This document shows positions 1 through 9,086 of a DNA stretch of 64,000 nt, one piece after another. The position numbers were made by a program, and so were the translations under genes. Source of the DNA: DASZBR01 sp035943935 (GTDB taxonomy: Bacteria; Pseudomonadota; Gammaproteobacteria; DASZBR01); the NCBI GenBank assembly GCA_035943935.1, contig DASZBR010000002.1:93237-157236 (forward strand). The letters are read 5' to 3'. Positions within the stretch are counted from its first letter, which is position 1. Every line of letters begins with the position of its first letter. The notes under the pieces were generated by a model. The model was not told the origin of the DNA, searched no databases, and was given only the letters and a program-made list of their open reading frames with translations.

Positions 1-259
1 AACCCATGAAAGTTCCGGCAAGCGAAGAGAGCGCTGAGGTAATCCAAAATAGGGGAGAGAGCCAGAACTTAAAACGAAAACTGTATCCCGTAATTCCACC
101 ACCATCACCCGTCGTGACAATAGTTTTTCTGGCGTATTCGGCATTGGCTTCTGAATTGTCAGGCACAAATTTTTTGCGAATATTTTCAGCTGCCCATCGA
201 TCAAACAATGGTGCAACATATTCCGCAACAGGATCATTTGTGTAAGCTTTGTTTACCAT
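1..259 (-). CDS. Unknown protein, 5' part only, behind a PmrA-like box
   Basis: An open frame starts with ATG at 257-259 and runs off the left edge; 86 codons are visible without a stop. The protein begins MVNKAYTNDPVAEYVAPLFD and contains a TGDGGGITGYSF stretch. It turns hydrophobic at about residues 68-86 (FWLSPLFWITSALSSLAG), which could be a membrane segment. I do not recognise the family. A tandem CTTAA element lies 66 bases upstream in the matching orientation, so by analogy with Legionella and Coxiella it may be a PmrA-controlled, possibly secreted protein. The plus-strand frame over the same bases has no ribosome site and looks like a shadow. Function is unknown. Confidence 0.6.
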   Translation of the reverse strand, partial: MVNKAYTNDPVAEYVAPLFDRWAAENIRKKFVPDNSEANAEYARKTIVTTGDGGGITGYSFRFKFWLSPLFWITSALSSLAGTFMG

Positions 260-325
260 TTTTCGTTTTAGCCCTTCACAGTACAAATCAACTCAAAATT
301 ATAATCCTAAACTTTCAGAGAAACC

Positions 326-341
326 TTAAGGAAACCTTAAG
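326..341 (-). promoter_or_regulatory. PmrA-like box (CTTAA-N6-CTTAA)
   Basis: Read on the minus strand this is CTTAAGGTTTCCTTAAGG, two CTTAA half-sites 11 bases apart. The published Legionella/Coxiella PmrA site is cTTAATatT-N2-cTTAATatT, which has the same period. The half-sites are nearly palindromic, but the second half reads CTTAAGGTT only on the minus strand, as in the boxes at 14911 and 41954, so it probably serves the gene at 1-259 and not potA. A TATAAT lies 22 bases downstream; the hexamer at the spacing seen in the other boxes is poor. Confidence 0.6.
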
Positions 342-435
342 GAATCAATTAAATTTCTGCTTGACAGGGGGGGTGGTTTGTCCCATTCTGCAGCCAGTTT
401 TTTACGGGTTTTTTGAAGAGGTGAGTCAACGAAAA

Positions 436-1530
436 ATGAACCAGAACATTATTGAATTTCGCGGCGTGTCGAAGTTGTATCACGATCATCCTGTTCTCCA
501 TAATATCAATTTAGAAGTACGCAACGGTGAATTCTTAACGTTGCTCGGGCCATCAGGGTGCGGCAAAACAACTCTATTGCGACTTATATCAGGTTTCGAA
601 GAGCCCACGCAAGGGGAGATTTTCATCGATGGAAAAAACGTCAAAGGCCTGATGCCACAAGAGAGACACGTCAATACCGTCTTCCAAAGTTATGCGCTTT
701 TTCCTCATATGACTGTCTTCGATAACGTTGCGTTTGGTCTGCGTTGTAAACAGCTTTCTAAAGCCGAAATTGAACACCGTGTGACCGAAGCATTGCACAT
801 GGTAAAGCTTTCTCCTTTAGCCTTACGTAAACCCGATCAACTCAGCGGTGGTCAGCAACAACGCGTGGCGATTGCAAGAGCCGTCGTTAACAAGCCCCTG
901 GTTTTATTACTCGATGAGCCATTAAGTTCTTTAGATTACCGTCTGAGAAAATTAATGCAGATTGAGCTAAAACAATTACAAACCCAATTGGGCATAACCT
1001 TTATATTCGTCACGCATGATCAAGAAGAAGCGCTGTCGATGTCTGATCGCGTCGTTGTGATGCAAGAGGGCGTGATAGAACAAATTGGAACACCGCGCGA
1101 AGTCTATGAAAATCCTGAAAATTTACGCGTTGCGAAATTTATTGGTGAAGTGAATATTTTCGAGACCCATATTATTAAAGCCGATGAAAAGCAGCTAGAA
1201 GTCCATTTTGAAAACCAAACGTATATATTGAAAAATAAAAATAATTACGAAACGGGAGATAAAGTCTGTGTATTAGTTCGACCGGAAGATATTCAAGTGT
1301 GGGGTCAATCCGAAGTCACGGATTCCACCGGCATGTTTCCTGCCAAAGTCGAGCAAGTGATTTATAAAGGCGTGACGGTAGATTTAATGTTGAGATTGCC
1401 CAGTCAAAAAGCCTTATCGGCAACGCAGTTTTTTAACGAAGATGATGATAAGTTAGATTATCGCGTGGGTGAGTCAGTGTGGATTCAGTGGTTTCCCGGG
1501 TGGGAGGTTATATTACCCGATGAACATTAA
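436..1530 (+). CDS. potA: Spermidine/putrescine ABC transporter ATP-binding protein PotA
   Basis: This is the ATPase that drives polyamine import with PotB and PotC at the inner membrane. The 364-residue protein shows Walker A (GPSGCGKTT, about residue 35), a Q-loop (VFQSYALFPHMTV), the LSGGQQQR signature, Walker B (LLLDEPLSSLD) and the H-loop (FVTHDQEEA). A C-terminal TOBE-like region follows. Length is close to E. coli PotA (378). I chose ATG 436 because AGAGGTGA lies 12 bases upstream; GTG 421 is too close to a ribosome site. It is the first gene of potABCD and overlaps potB by 11 bases. Confidence 0.95.
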   Translation: MNQNIIEFRGVSKLYHDHPVLHNINLEVRNGEFLTLLGPSGCGKTTLLRLISGFEEPTQGEIFIDGKNVKGLMPQERHVNTVFQSYALFPHMTVFDNVAFGLRCKQLSKAEIEHRVTEALHMVKLSPLALRKPDQLSGGQQQRVAIARAVVNKPLVLLLDEPLSSLDYRLRKLMQIELKQLQTQLGITFIFVTHDQEEALSMSDRVVVMQEGVIEQIGTPREVYENPENLRVAKFIGEVNIFETHIIKADEKQLEVHFENQTYILKNKNNYETGDKVCVLVRPEDIQVWGQSEVTDSTGMFPAKVEQVIYKGVTVDLMLRLPSQKALSATQFFNEDDDKLDYRVGESVWIQWFPGWEVILPDEH

Positions 1531-2389
1531 TCGTCGATTTCAATATTTTTCCATTGGATTAATTTGGGTTTGGCTCGGTATTTTTGCGTGTATTCCCATT
1601 TTATTAGTGTTAGCGACGAGTTTATTGTCACATAATGTTGATACGGATTTTATTCAGCTCCACTTAACACTGCAAAATTATATCGCTTTAATTGATACCG
1701 TATACTTAAAAATATTTTTACATTCTTTTTATCTATCCGGCACGGTAACGATACTGTGCTTAGTATTGGGTTATCCGTTTGCGTATATTTTAGCGCGCAT
1801 GGATGAAAAAATTCGGGGCATATTATTATTGCTGGTGATTATTCCCTTTTGGACCAGTTCACTGATTCGAACATACGCTATTGTTATATTGTTAAAAGCC
1901 AAGGGTATCTTGAATGCGTTTTTAATTTATTTAGGGTTTATTCATCAGCCACTGCAATTATTATATACCAATACCGCTGTATTAATTGGCCTGGTGTATA
2001 CGTTATTACCCTTTATGATATTGCCTCTGTACGCCAACATTGAAAAATTAGACACGGAATTATTGGATGCCGCGAGAGATTTGGGCGCGTCGCGTTTGCG
2101 TATGTTTTTCAAAATTATTTTGCCACTCACCTGGCCCGGAATTTTAGCGGGATGTATGTTGGTCTTTTTACCTGCGATGAGCATGTTTTACATTCCGGAT
2201 TTATTAGGCGGTGCAAAAAGCATGTTGGTGGGAAATTTAATTGAAGATCAATTTTTAGCCGCACACAATTGGCCATCGGGTGCAGCGGTCAGTATTATGC
2301 TGACATTATTAATGGGATTACTGCTAGGCATCTATTGGTATACGGCAAGTGTTGATACTAAAAATAAGAAGGAGCCGACCTTCTTATGA
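1520..2389 (+). CDS. potB: Spermidine/putrescine ABC transporter permease PotB
   Basis: Inner-membrane permease of the polyamine importer. The 289-residue protein has about six hydrophobic segments and the binding-protein-dependent transport (EAA) loop DAARDLGASRLRMFFKIILP near residue 190, which contacts the PotA ATPase. The ATG at 1520 has GGGAGG ten bases upstream and lies inside the end of potA, indicating translational coupling. It ends in an ATGA overlap with potC. Confidence 0.94.
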   Translation: MNINRRFQYFSIGLIWVWLGIFACIPILLVLATSLLSHNVDTDFIQLHLTLQNYIALIDTVYLKIFLHSFYLSGTVTILCLVLGYPFAYILARMDEKIRGILLLLVIIPFWTSSLIRTYAIVILLKAKGILNAFLIYLGFIHQPLQLLYTNTAVLIGLVYTLLPFMILPLYANIEKLDTELLDAARDLGASRLRMFFKIILPLTWPGILAGCMLVFLPAMSMFYIPDLLGGAKSMLVGNLIEDQFLAAHNWPSGAAVSIMLTLLMGLLLGIYWYTASVDTKNKKEPTFL

Positions 2390-3153
2390 ATCGCATTACT
2401 CGCTTAGCCTATTTGGGGGCTATTTATTTATTCTTTTATTTTCCCATATTAATTTTAATTATCTATTCGTTTAATGATTCTGCTTATTCTATGGTATGGC
2501 ACGGAACGAGCACGCAATGGTATCGCGAATTAGTGAAAGATACGGATTTACAAGTCATTGCGTTGCATTCGCTGACGGTAGGTGTATTAGCGGCAACGTT
2601 CGCGACTATCATGGGGACATTAACTGCCGTAGCGTTATATCGCTATAATTTTACCGGCAAAAAATTACTTCGCGCGCTAATTTTTATTCTTATAGTTTCG
2701 CCAGATATCGTCATGGCTATTTCTTTATTAATATTATTTTCGACCCTGAAAATATCTTTGGGTTTTTGGACATTATTATTATCCCATATCACTTTTTGTA
2801 TACCGTTTGTTGTAGTTACCGTCTTTAGTCGAATGGTCGGATTTGACAGAAATATTTTCGAAGCCGCACGAGATTTGGGTGCGACAGATTTTCAAATTTT
2901 TAGGCGTATTTTTGTGCCGATGTTATGGCCGGCTATCATCGCAGGTTGGTTATTAAGTTTTACCTTATCTCTCGACGACGTGATTATTAGCTATTTTGTA
3001 ACGGGTCCTGATTATCAAATTTTGCCACTGCAAATATTTTCAATGGTCAGATTGGGTGTGACGCCTGAAGTGAATGCGTTATGTTCCGTCATGTTTGGAT
3101 TAACGCTAATAATAGTCTTCAGCGCGCAATTTGTCTTAAGGAAAAAACAGTGA
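2386..3153 (+). CDS. potC: Spermidine/putrescine ABC transporter permease PotC
   Basis: Second permease subunit of the polyamine importer, 255 residues, with about six membrane segments and the EAA loop EAARDLGATDFQIFRRIFVP near residue 165. It starts at the ATG of an ATGA overlap with potB, and its stop overlaps the GTG start of potD. Length and order match potABCD of other gammaproteobacteria. Confidence 0.94.
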   Translation: MNRITRLAYLGAIYLFFYFPILILIIYSFNDSAYSMVWHGTSTQWYRELVKDTDLQVIALHSLTVGVLAATFATIMGTLTAVALYRYNFTGKKLLRALIFILIVSPDIVMAISLLILFSTLKISLGFWTLLLSHITFCIPFVVVTVFSRMVGFDRNIFEAARDLGATDFQIFRRIFVPMLWPAIIAGWLLSFTLSLDDVIISYFVTGPDYQILPLQIFSMVRLGVTPEVNALCSVMFGLTLIIVFSAQFVLRKKQ

Positions 3154-4181
3154 AGAAAGTTTTTTTATTGTTAGGTTTATTGTTGGTGAGCGTGGCGGCG
3201 TCTGCTAAAACTAAAGAATTAAACGTCTATAATTGGTCCAATTACATGCCCAAAGATGTGATCGTCCAGTTTGAAAAAGAGACGGGGATTCACGTTAATT
3301 ACAGTACATACGATGGCAATGATACGTTGTATGCAAAACTAAAAGCTGATCCGCATGCGGGATATGACATCATTGTGCCGACCAGTTACTTTGTTGATCG
3401 TATGCGCAATGAACATATGCTGCTGCCCTTAGATAAATCAAAATTATCCAATTTTAAAAATCTCGATAAAGCTTTATTAAATAAATCGTTTGATCCGGGT
3501 AACCAATACTCTATCCCGTATTTTTGGGGGAGTACCGGAATCGTTGTCAATAAAAACTATTTTGATCCCAATACGATTACCAGCTGGAATGATTTATGGA
3601 ATCCGCGATTTAAAGACCAATTATTAATTTTAGATGATCCCCATGATGTTTTTTCTATGGCTTTGATGGCCCTCGGTTATTCGGCTAACGACGCAGATCC
3701 TGATCACTTACATCAAGCTTATTTAAAATTAAAAGCGCTATTGCCTAATGTGAAGCTATTTAATTCCGATGCCGCAAAAGTTAATTATATTGATGAAGAT
3801 GCAACGATTGGCATGGGATACAGTGGTGATACCTATCAGGCCATGTCTGAAAATTCTAATTTAGTTTATGTGTATCCCAAAGAGGGATTTGTGGTGTGGG
3901 TCGATTGCATGGCGATTCCTAAATATGCACCGCATGCAGACAGTGCCTATAAATTCATGAATTTTTTAATGCGTCCGGATATCGCGGCAAAGCTCAGTGA
4001 AGAATTAGATTATGCATCGCCTAATGCAGCAGCGAAAGCGTTACTGCCGAAAGCGATGCGCGAGAATCCTGCGATTTATCCCGATGATAAAATATTGGCG
4101 CGCGCGCAATTTGAAGTCGATCCCGGCAATTTGGATATGCTGTATGAAAAATATATGGAGGAGTTGAAAGTCAGTGCTTAA
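3150..4181 (+). CDS. potD: Spermidine/putrescine-binding periplasmic protein PotD
   Basis: Periplasmic binding protein that captures polyamine and delivers it to PotBC. The 343-residue product starts with a clear signal peptide (MKKVFLLLGLLLVSVAASA) and continues KELNVYNWSNYMP, the conserved start of mature PotD. The start is GTG at 3150, overlapping the potC stop (GTGA), with AAGGA upstream. Its end overlaps the pgk start by 8 bases, so the transport operon is physically continuous with lower glycolysis genes. Confidence 0.94.
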   Translation: MKKVFLLLGLLLVSVAASAKTKELNVYNWSNYMPKDVIVQFEKETGIHVNYSTYDGNDTLYAKLKADPHAGYDIIVPTSYFVDRMRNEHMLLPLDKSKLSNFKNLDKALLNKSFDPGNQYSIPYFWGSTGIVVNKNYFDPNTITSWNDLWNPRFKDQLLILDDPHDVFSMALMALGYSANDADPDHLHQAYLKLKALLPNVKLFNSDAAKVNYIDEDATIGMGYSGDTYQAMSENSNLVYVYPKEGFVVWVDCMAIPKYAPHADSAYKFMNFLMRPDIAAKLSEELDYASPNAAAKALLPKAMRENPAIYPDDKILARAQFEVDPGNLDMLYEKYMEELKVSA

Positions 4182-5334
4182 GATGACGGATGTTGACCTC
4201 AGTAATAAACGCGTATTAATTCGCGAAGATTTTAATGTACCGTTCGAAAATGGCAAAATTTCCAGTGATGCGCGATTATTAGCTGCGCTGCCAACAATAA
4301 AATTGGCCCAAGAAAAAGGCGCAAAAATTATTTTAATATCCCATTTAGGTCGACCCGAAGAAGGCAAGTTTGAGGCTGATTTATCACTTGAGCCAGTGGC
4401 GATTAGGTTGGGCGAATTGTTAAATACTAAAATAAAATTTTATAAAAATTATCTCGATACTCCCATAAATCTTAATTCTGGCGAAATTATTTTATGTGAG
4501 AATACAAGATTTAATATGGGCGAAAAAAGCAATAATACAGAATTAGCTAAAAAATTGGCTAATTTATGTGATGTTTTTGTGATGGATGCATTTGCAACCT
4601 CACATCGCGCAGAGGCTTCAACCTATGGCGTTGCGCAATATGCGCCCATTGCAGTAGCGGGACCCCTATTAGTTAAAGAACTTGATGCGCTGTATACAGC
4701 CTTAAAAAATCCAAAGCGTCCACTGATTGCTATCGTCGGGGGCAGTAAGGTTTCGTCGAAATTATCAGTACTAGAAAAATTATTAGATCAGGTTGATGGA
4801 TTAATTGTCGGTGGGGGGATTGCGAATACTTTTCTTGCCGCAAAAAATATAAATATCGGCAAGTCTTTATATGAGAAAGATTTAATTCCGGCAGCACAAA
4901 AATTATTAAAAACCAATAAGATTTATTTGCCCGAAGATGTTGTTATTGCTAAAGCTTTTTCTAAAGACGCTGAGTTTCGTGTCGTAGCGGTGGGTGAGGT
5001 TAAGTCGGATGAAATGATTTTGGATATTGGTCCTAAGACGGCTTCACATTATGCAGAACAATTAAAAAATTCGGGGACTATAATATGGAATGGTCCTGTG
5101 GGTGTATTCGAATTTCCGAATTTTTCAAAAGGCACAGAAGCATTAGCGCATGCCATTGCAGAGAGTAATGCTTTTTCTTTAGCAGGTGGTGGTGATACGC
5201 TAAGTGCCATAGAACTGTTTCATGTCACAAATAAAATTTCATATATTTCAACGGGCGGCGGAGCTTTTCTAGAATTTGTTGAAGGCAAAGCGTTACCCGC
5301 TGTCACTATCTTAGAGCAACGAGGAAAATCATGA
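4174..5334 (+). CDS. pgk: Phosphoglycerate kinase
   Basis: Converts 1,3-bisphosphoglycerate and ADP to 3-phosphoglycerate and ATP in the cytosol. The 386-residue protein has the substrate motif REDFNVP, the HLGRPEEGK basic region, VGGSKVSSK and the C-terminal GGGDTL nucleotide loop. The GTG at 4174 is preceded by GGAGGAG with a 10-base gap; the ATG at 4183 is a less well spaced alternative. The start lies in the end of potD and the stop overlaps pyk (ATGA). Confidence 0.95.
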   Translation: MLKMTDVDLSNKRVLIREDFNVPFENGKISSDARLLAALPTIKLAQEKGAKIILISHLGRPEEGKFEADLSLEPVAIRLGELLNTKIKFYKNYLDTPINLNSGEIILCENTRFNMGEKSNNTELAKKLANLCDVFVMDAFATSHRAEASTYGVAQYAPIAVAGPLLVKELDALYTALKNPKRPLIAIVGGSKVSSKLSVLEKLLDQVDGLIVGGGIANTFLAAKNINIGKSLYEKDLIPAAQKLLKTNKIYLPEDVVIAKAFSKDAEFRVVAVGEVKSDEMILDIGPKTASHYAEQLKNSGTIIWNGPVGVFEFPNFSKGTEALAHAIAESNAFSLAGGGDTLSAIELFHVTNKISYISTGGGAFLEFVEGKALPAVTILEQRGKS

Positions 5335-6767
5335 CATTACGACGAACGAAAATTGTAGCAACATTAGGACCTGCATCCACTGATCCTGCTGTATTAAAAC
5401 GCATGATCTTAGCGGGAGTAGATGTTGTACGCGTGAATTTTTCACACGGTGTCGCAGCGGATCACGAGGCGCGCATCAATAGCATCAGAGAAATTTCAAA
5501 ATCCTGTGGAAAAGAAATTGGCATTTTGGCAGATTTGCAAGGTCCTAAAATTCGCGTCTCCAAATTTAAAGACGGCAAAGTCGAATTAAAGAAAGATAAT
5601 ATTTTTGTACTCGATGCGAGTCTTGATAGTGCAAGCGGCGATGATAAACAGGTGGGAATTGACTACAAACAATTACCGCAGGATGTTCACCCAAAAGATA
5701 TTTTATTATTGGATGACGGTCGATTAGTCTTTGAAGTCCAAGCGGTTGATGGACCCAAGATTATTTGTCGCGTCGAAGTCGGCGGAATTCTCTCAAATAA
5801 TAAAGGTATTAACAGACAGGGTGGTGGATTATCCGCTAAAGCATTAACCGACAAAGATAAAGCAGATTTGATTACAGCCGTTAAATTGGGCGCAGATTAT
5901 ATTGCTATTTCTTTTCCGCGTAGCGCGAATGATATTCACGAAGCGCGTGATTTAATTAAAGCCGCGAAAGGGAATGCAGGCATTATTGCAAAAATTGAAC
6001 GTGCGGAAGCCATTGAAGTTATTGATGAAATTATTAAAGCCAGTGACGCCGTGATGGTTGCACGCGGTGATTTAGGTGTTGAAATTGGTGATGCAGAATT
6101 GCCGGCAGCACAAAAACATATTATTCATCGTTGCCGTGCATTAGATAAAGCTGTGATTACAGCCACGCAGATGATGGAATCTATGATTGAGAACAGCATT
6201 CCTACACGTGCAGAAGTATTCGATGTAGCCAATGCGGTATTGGATGGCTCAGATGCGGTAATGCTTTCTGCAGAAACCGCTACGGGTAAACATCCGGATT
6301 TAGTTATTGCGGCGATGGCGCGAATTTGTTTAAGTGCAGAAAAACAACGACACATGAGTATCTCTCGTCATCGTGTGGAATGTGAATTTAAGCGTGTTGA
6401 TGAGGCTATCGCAATGGCGACGATGTATGCGGCGAATCATTTTAATATTCAAGCCATTATTGCGCTGACAGAATCCGGTTCAACACCGTTGTGGATGTCG
6501 CGTATTCGATCGGGTATTCCTATTTATGCATTAACGCGGAATCTCCAAACCGAACGACGCATGACATTATTTCGTGGTGTGTATCCCATGAATTTTGTCT
6601 TTGAAGAAAATGATCGCGGTAAAGTGATCAACAAGCGCGCGATGGATGAATTAGTCAAAAGACAAATAATCAAACAGGGTGATTATGTCATTATTACCCG
6701 AGGCGAACATACGGGTCAGCCGGGTGGAACGAACATGATGAAGATTGCGAGGGTGGGGGATGTGTAG
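5331..6767 (+). CDS. pyk: Pyruvate kinase
   Basis: Transfers phosphate from phosphoenolpyruvate to ADP, the last glycolytic step. The 478-residue protein starts RRTKIVATLGPAS and carries DLQGPKIRVS, the catalytic IIAKIERAEA lysine region, the MVARGDLGVEIG metal-site motif and the TQMMESMI helix. The length is that of a standard bacterial enzyme. It is translationally coupled to pgk through an ATGA overlap. No clear terminator is visible before the next gene, and a TATAAT just after the stop (6770-6775) may begin a new transcript. Confidence 0.95.
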   Translation: MTLRRTKIVATLGPASTDPAVLKRMILAGVDVVRVNFSHGVAADHEARINSIREISKSCGKEIGILADLQGPKIRVSKFKDGKVELKKDNIFVLDASLDSASGDDKQVGIDYKQLPQDVHPKDILLLDDGRLVFEVQAVDGPKIICRVEVGGILSNNKGINRQGGGLSAKALTDKDKADLITAVKLGADYIAISFPRSANDIHEARDLIKAAKGNAGIIAKIERAEAIEVIDEIIKASDAVMVARGDLGVEIGDAELPAAQKHIIHRCRALDKAVITATQMMESMIENSIPTRAEVFDVANAVLDGSDAVMLSAETATGKHPDLVIAAMARICLSAEKQRHMSISRHRVECEFKRVDEAIAMATMYAANHFNIQAIIALTESGSTPLWMSRIRSGIPIYALTRNLQTERRMTLFRGVYPMNFVFEENDRGKVINKRAMDELVKRQIIKQGDYVIITRGEHTGQPGGTNMMKIARVGDV

Positions 6768-6805
6768 GGTATAATAGGTCTAATTAATTTCAGTAAGGAT
6801 GTTGT

Positions 6806-7420
6806 ATGAAATATAATCATAACGTTTTTATTAATTGCCCATTTGATAAAAAGTATCAGCCGTTTGAAGATGCCATTATCTTTACCATTATGGGTTGTGG
6901 TTTTAAAGCGAGAAGTGCAAAGGAATCTTCTGCTTCGAATAATAGGCTTTATAATATACAAAAAATAATTCAAGAATGTGACTTCGCGGTTCACGATATT
7001 TCTCGTACTGAACTTGATAACAAAAATAAATTGCCGCGATTTAATATGCCGTTCGAGTTAGGTTTATTTCTAGGTGCAAAATATTTTGGTGGTCAGTTTC
7101 ATGATGGGAAGTCATGCCTTATTTTTGATAGGGGGCAATATCGATATGAGAAGTTTATATCGGATATTAAAGGACATGACATTATTAGTCATCGAGATAT
7201 CCCTCTTAGAGTGGTAGATCCAATTCGTAATTGTTTAGCAGAACTAGCAGGTGATCAGAAAATTTTATTGGGTTCGGATATCTGTAGCTTGTATTCTGCA
7301 TTTTGTAGATGGTTGATAAAAGGCAAAATTAAGCGTGAGAGCTTATCTTTTGGAAAATTTGCACATATTATTTCAAAGTATTTTGAGTCTATTGGAGGAT
7401 GCTATGCCATACAAGATTAA
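6806..7420 (+). CDS. Conserved protein of unknown function, possible TIR/deoxyribosyltransferase-like fold
   Basis: A 204-residue cytosolic protein with no membrane segment. It starts NHNVFINCPFDKKYQP and contains IIQECDFAVHDIS, RFNMPFELGLFLGAK and KSCLIFDRGQYRY. From memory this pattern belongs to a widespread uncharacterised bacterial family suspected to share a nucleoside-2-deoxyribosyltransferase or TIR-like Rossmann fold. The PFELGL glutamate would be the candidate catalytic residue, and this is inference. Its 3' end overlaps the small gene at 7404 by 17 bases. The pair interrupts the pyk-ridA-fba stretch and looks like an inserted two-gene cassette. Confidence 0.7.
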   Translation: MKYNHNVFINCPFDKKYQPFEDAIIFTIMGCGFKARSAKESSASNNRLYNIQKIIQECDFAVHDISRTELDNKNKLPRFNMPFELGLFLGAKYFGGQFHDGKSCLIFDRGQYRYEKFISDIKGHDIISHRDIPLRVVDPIRNCLAELAGDQKILLGSDICSLYSAFCRWLIKGKIKRESLSFGKFAHIISKYFESIGGCYAIQD

Positions 7421-7586
7421 AATTCCCAAGATTTTATATCCGAGCGTAATTACTAAGAAAGAGAAAGACGAAGCAAATAAGTTGATTAAAGCGGCGTTTA
7501 GAATATGTCCGCCTGAGGAGGCTATAAGGCTTGTAATTAAAGAATTTAAAAAAGCAAAGCATCACCATGGTCATCAACATCACTAA
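7404..7586 (+). CDS. Small unknown protein with His-rich C-terminus
   Basis: A 60-residue basic protein whose ATG at 7404 is preceded by a strong GGAGGA at 7394-7399. It starts within the last codons of the gene at 6806, so the two are probably translationally coupled. The body (KKEKDEANKLIKAAF, EEAIRLVIKEFKKAK) looks helical and amphipathic, and it ends in HHHGHQHH, a possible metal-binding tail. I do not recognise a family. It could be a partner or antidote of its neighbour; this rests only on overlap and size. Longer in-frame starts upstream lack a ribosome site. Confidence 0.65.
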   Translation: MPYKIKIPKILYPSVITKKEKDEANKLIKAAFRICPPEEAIRLVIKEFKKAKHHHGHQHH

Positions 7587-7602
7587 CGTCTAGGTTTTTT
7601 AT

Positions 7603-7989
7603 ATGAGTAATCTTAATAGACAAACATTTTCAACAGAAACGCATTGGGAAGAAATAGCAGGTTTTTCACGTGCTGTTCGCGTTGACAATCATATTTTTGT
7701 AGCTGGAACAACAGCTACAGGTCCCGAAGGTATTATGCACAAAGGCAATCTGGCTAAACAAATGTCTTTTATTCTTGATAGAATTGAGCAAGCAATCGTT
7801 AAGCTCGGTGGTACATTAAGTGATGTCGTTCGTACACGAATTTATGTGAGTGATATTAAAGATTGGGAAGTGGTTGCAAAATTGCATGGCGAAAAATTTC
7901 GAACCATTAAGCCTGTGAATACCTTAGTGCAGGCGAAATTAGTGGGTGAGTGTTTGGTAGAAGTAGAGGCTGAAGCTATAATTTCTTAA
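7603..7989 (+). CDS. RidA/YjgF-family protein
   Basis: A 128-residue member of the RidA (YjgF/YER057c/UK114) family. Characterised members deaminate reactive enamine/imine intermediates from PLP enzymes. The sequence shows FSRAVRVDNHIFVAGTTA, the conserved arginine in VVRTRIYVSDI and the C-terminal VEVEAEAII, and the length is typical. The variant around TRIYVSDIKDWE suggests one of the RidA subfamilies and not necessarily RidA itself, so I give no symbol. It sits 23 bases before fba. Confidence 0.88.
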   Translation: MSNLNRQTFSTETHWEEIAGFSRAVRVDNHIFVAGTTATGPEGIMHKGNLAKQMSFILDRIEQAIVKLGGTLSDVVRTRIYVSDIKDWEVVAKLHGEKFRTIKPVNTLVQAKLVGECLVEVEAEAIIS

Positions 7990-8012
7990 ATTAATTTGAT
8001 GGAGATTAAAAA

Positions 8013-9077
8013 ATGGCATTAATTTCAATGCGTCAATTATTAGACCACGCGGCAGAACACGGATATGGCGTTCCTGCTTTCAATGTAAATAATCTAGAAC
8101 AAATGCGCGCGATGATGGAAGCGGCATCGGAAACTAATAGCCCGGTTATTGTTCAAGCATCCGCCGGTGCACGAAAATATGCCGGTGCGCCATTTTTACG
8201 ACACTTAATTTTAGCGGCAATTGAAGAGTGGCCTGAAATTCCGGTATGTATGCATCAAGACCACGGGGCATCGCCTGATGTCTGCCAGCGTTCTATTCAA
8301 TTAGGTTTCTCCTCAGTCATGATGGACGGATCTTTAAAAGAAGACATGAAAACGCCATCGGATTTTGACTACAATGTTAAAGTGACAAAACAAACCGTTG
8401 ATATGGCACACGCCTGTGGTGTTTCTGTTGAGGGTGAATTAGGGTGTTTAGGATCATTAGAGACAGGTGTAGCGGGTGAAGAAGATGGTTCCGGAGCAGA
8501 AGGGGTTTTGTCACACTCACAATTATTAACCGATCCGGAAGAAGCCGCAAAATTTGTCAAAGCAACCAAAGTTGACGCATTAGCGATTGCGATTGGAACC
8601 AGTCACGGTGCGTATAAATTTACGCGTCCACCGACAGGCGATATTTTAGCCATCGACAGAATTAAAGAAATTCATAAACGAATTCCAGATACACATTTGG
8701 TGATGCACGGTTCATCGTCTGTTCCACAAGATTGGCTTAAAATTATTGATGAATTTGGTGGCGCGATGGGAGAAACCTACGGTGTGCCTGTTTCAGAAAT
8801 TCAAGAAGGCATTAAGCACGGCGTTCGAAAAATTAATATTGATACCGATTTGAGAATGGCATCGACGGGAGCGATAAGAAGATATTTAGCTAAAAATCCG
8901 AAAGAATTTGATCCGCGAAAATATTTAGGTGAAACCGTTAAGGCGATGAAAGATATTTGTAAAGCGCGTTACGAAGCATTTGGTACGGCAGGTAATGCAT
9001 CAAAAATAAAAATTATTTCTTTGGAAAAAATGTTCCAACGTTATAAAGCAGGTGAGTTGGATCCGCGCGTAAATTAG
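8013..9077 (+). CDS. fba: Fructose-bisphosphate aldolase, class II
   Basis: Zinc-dependent cleavage of fructose-1,6-bisphosphate to two triose phosphates. The 354-residue protein starts ISMRQLLDHAAEHGYGVPAF and has the catalytic and zinc motif CMHQDHGAS, the ELGCLGSLE region and AIGTSHGAYK. It also has HGSSSVP with the KINIDTDLR phosphate-binding end. This is the longer CbbA-type class II enzyme. GGAG precedes the start by 8 bases. With pgk and pyk it makes a lower-glycolysis group. Confidence 0.94.
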   Translation: MALISMRQLLDHAAEHGYGVPAFNVNNLEQMRAMMEAASETNSPVIVQASAGARKYAGAPFLRHLILAAIEEWPEIPVCMHQDHGASPDVCQRSIQLGFSSVMMDGSLKEDMKTPSDFDYNVKVTKQTVDMAHACGVSVEGELGCLGSLETGVAGEEDGSGAEGVLSHSQLLTDPEEAAKFVKATKVDALAIAIGTSHGAYKFTRPPTGDILAIDRIKEIHKRIPDTHLVMHGSSSVPQDWLKIIDEFGGAMGETYGVPVSEIQEGIKHGVRKINIDTDLRMASTGAIRRYLAKNPKEFDPRKYLGETVKAMKDICKARYEAFGTAGNASKIKIISLEKMFQRYKAGELDPRVN

Positions 9078-9086
9078 GGAGAGATC

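Noticed and set aside
6..245. Plus-strand frame of 79 codons at the left edge
   Set aside because: No ribosome site. The minus strand over the same bases is open past the edge and is preceded by a regulatory box, so the plus frame is a shadow.
436..1530. Longer potA starting at 208
   Set aside because: The added residues do not resemble PotA, and the well-spaced ribosome site supports ATG 436.
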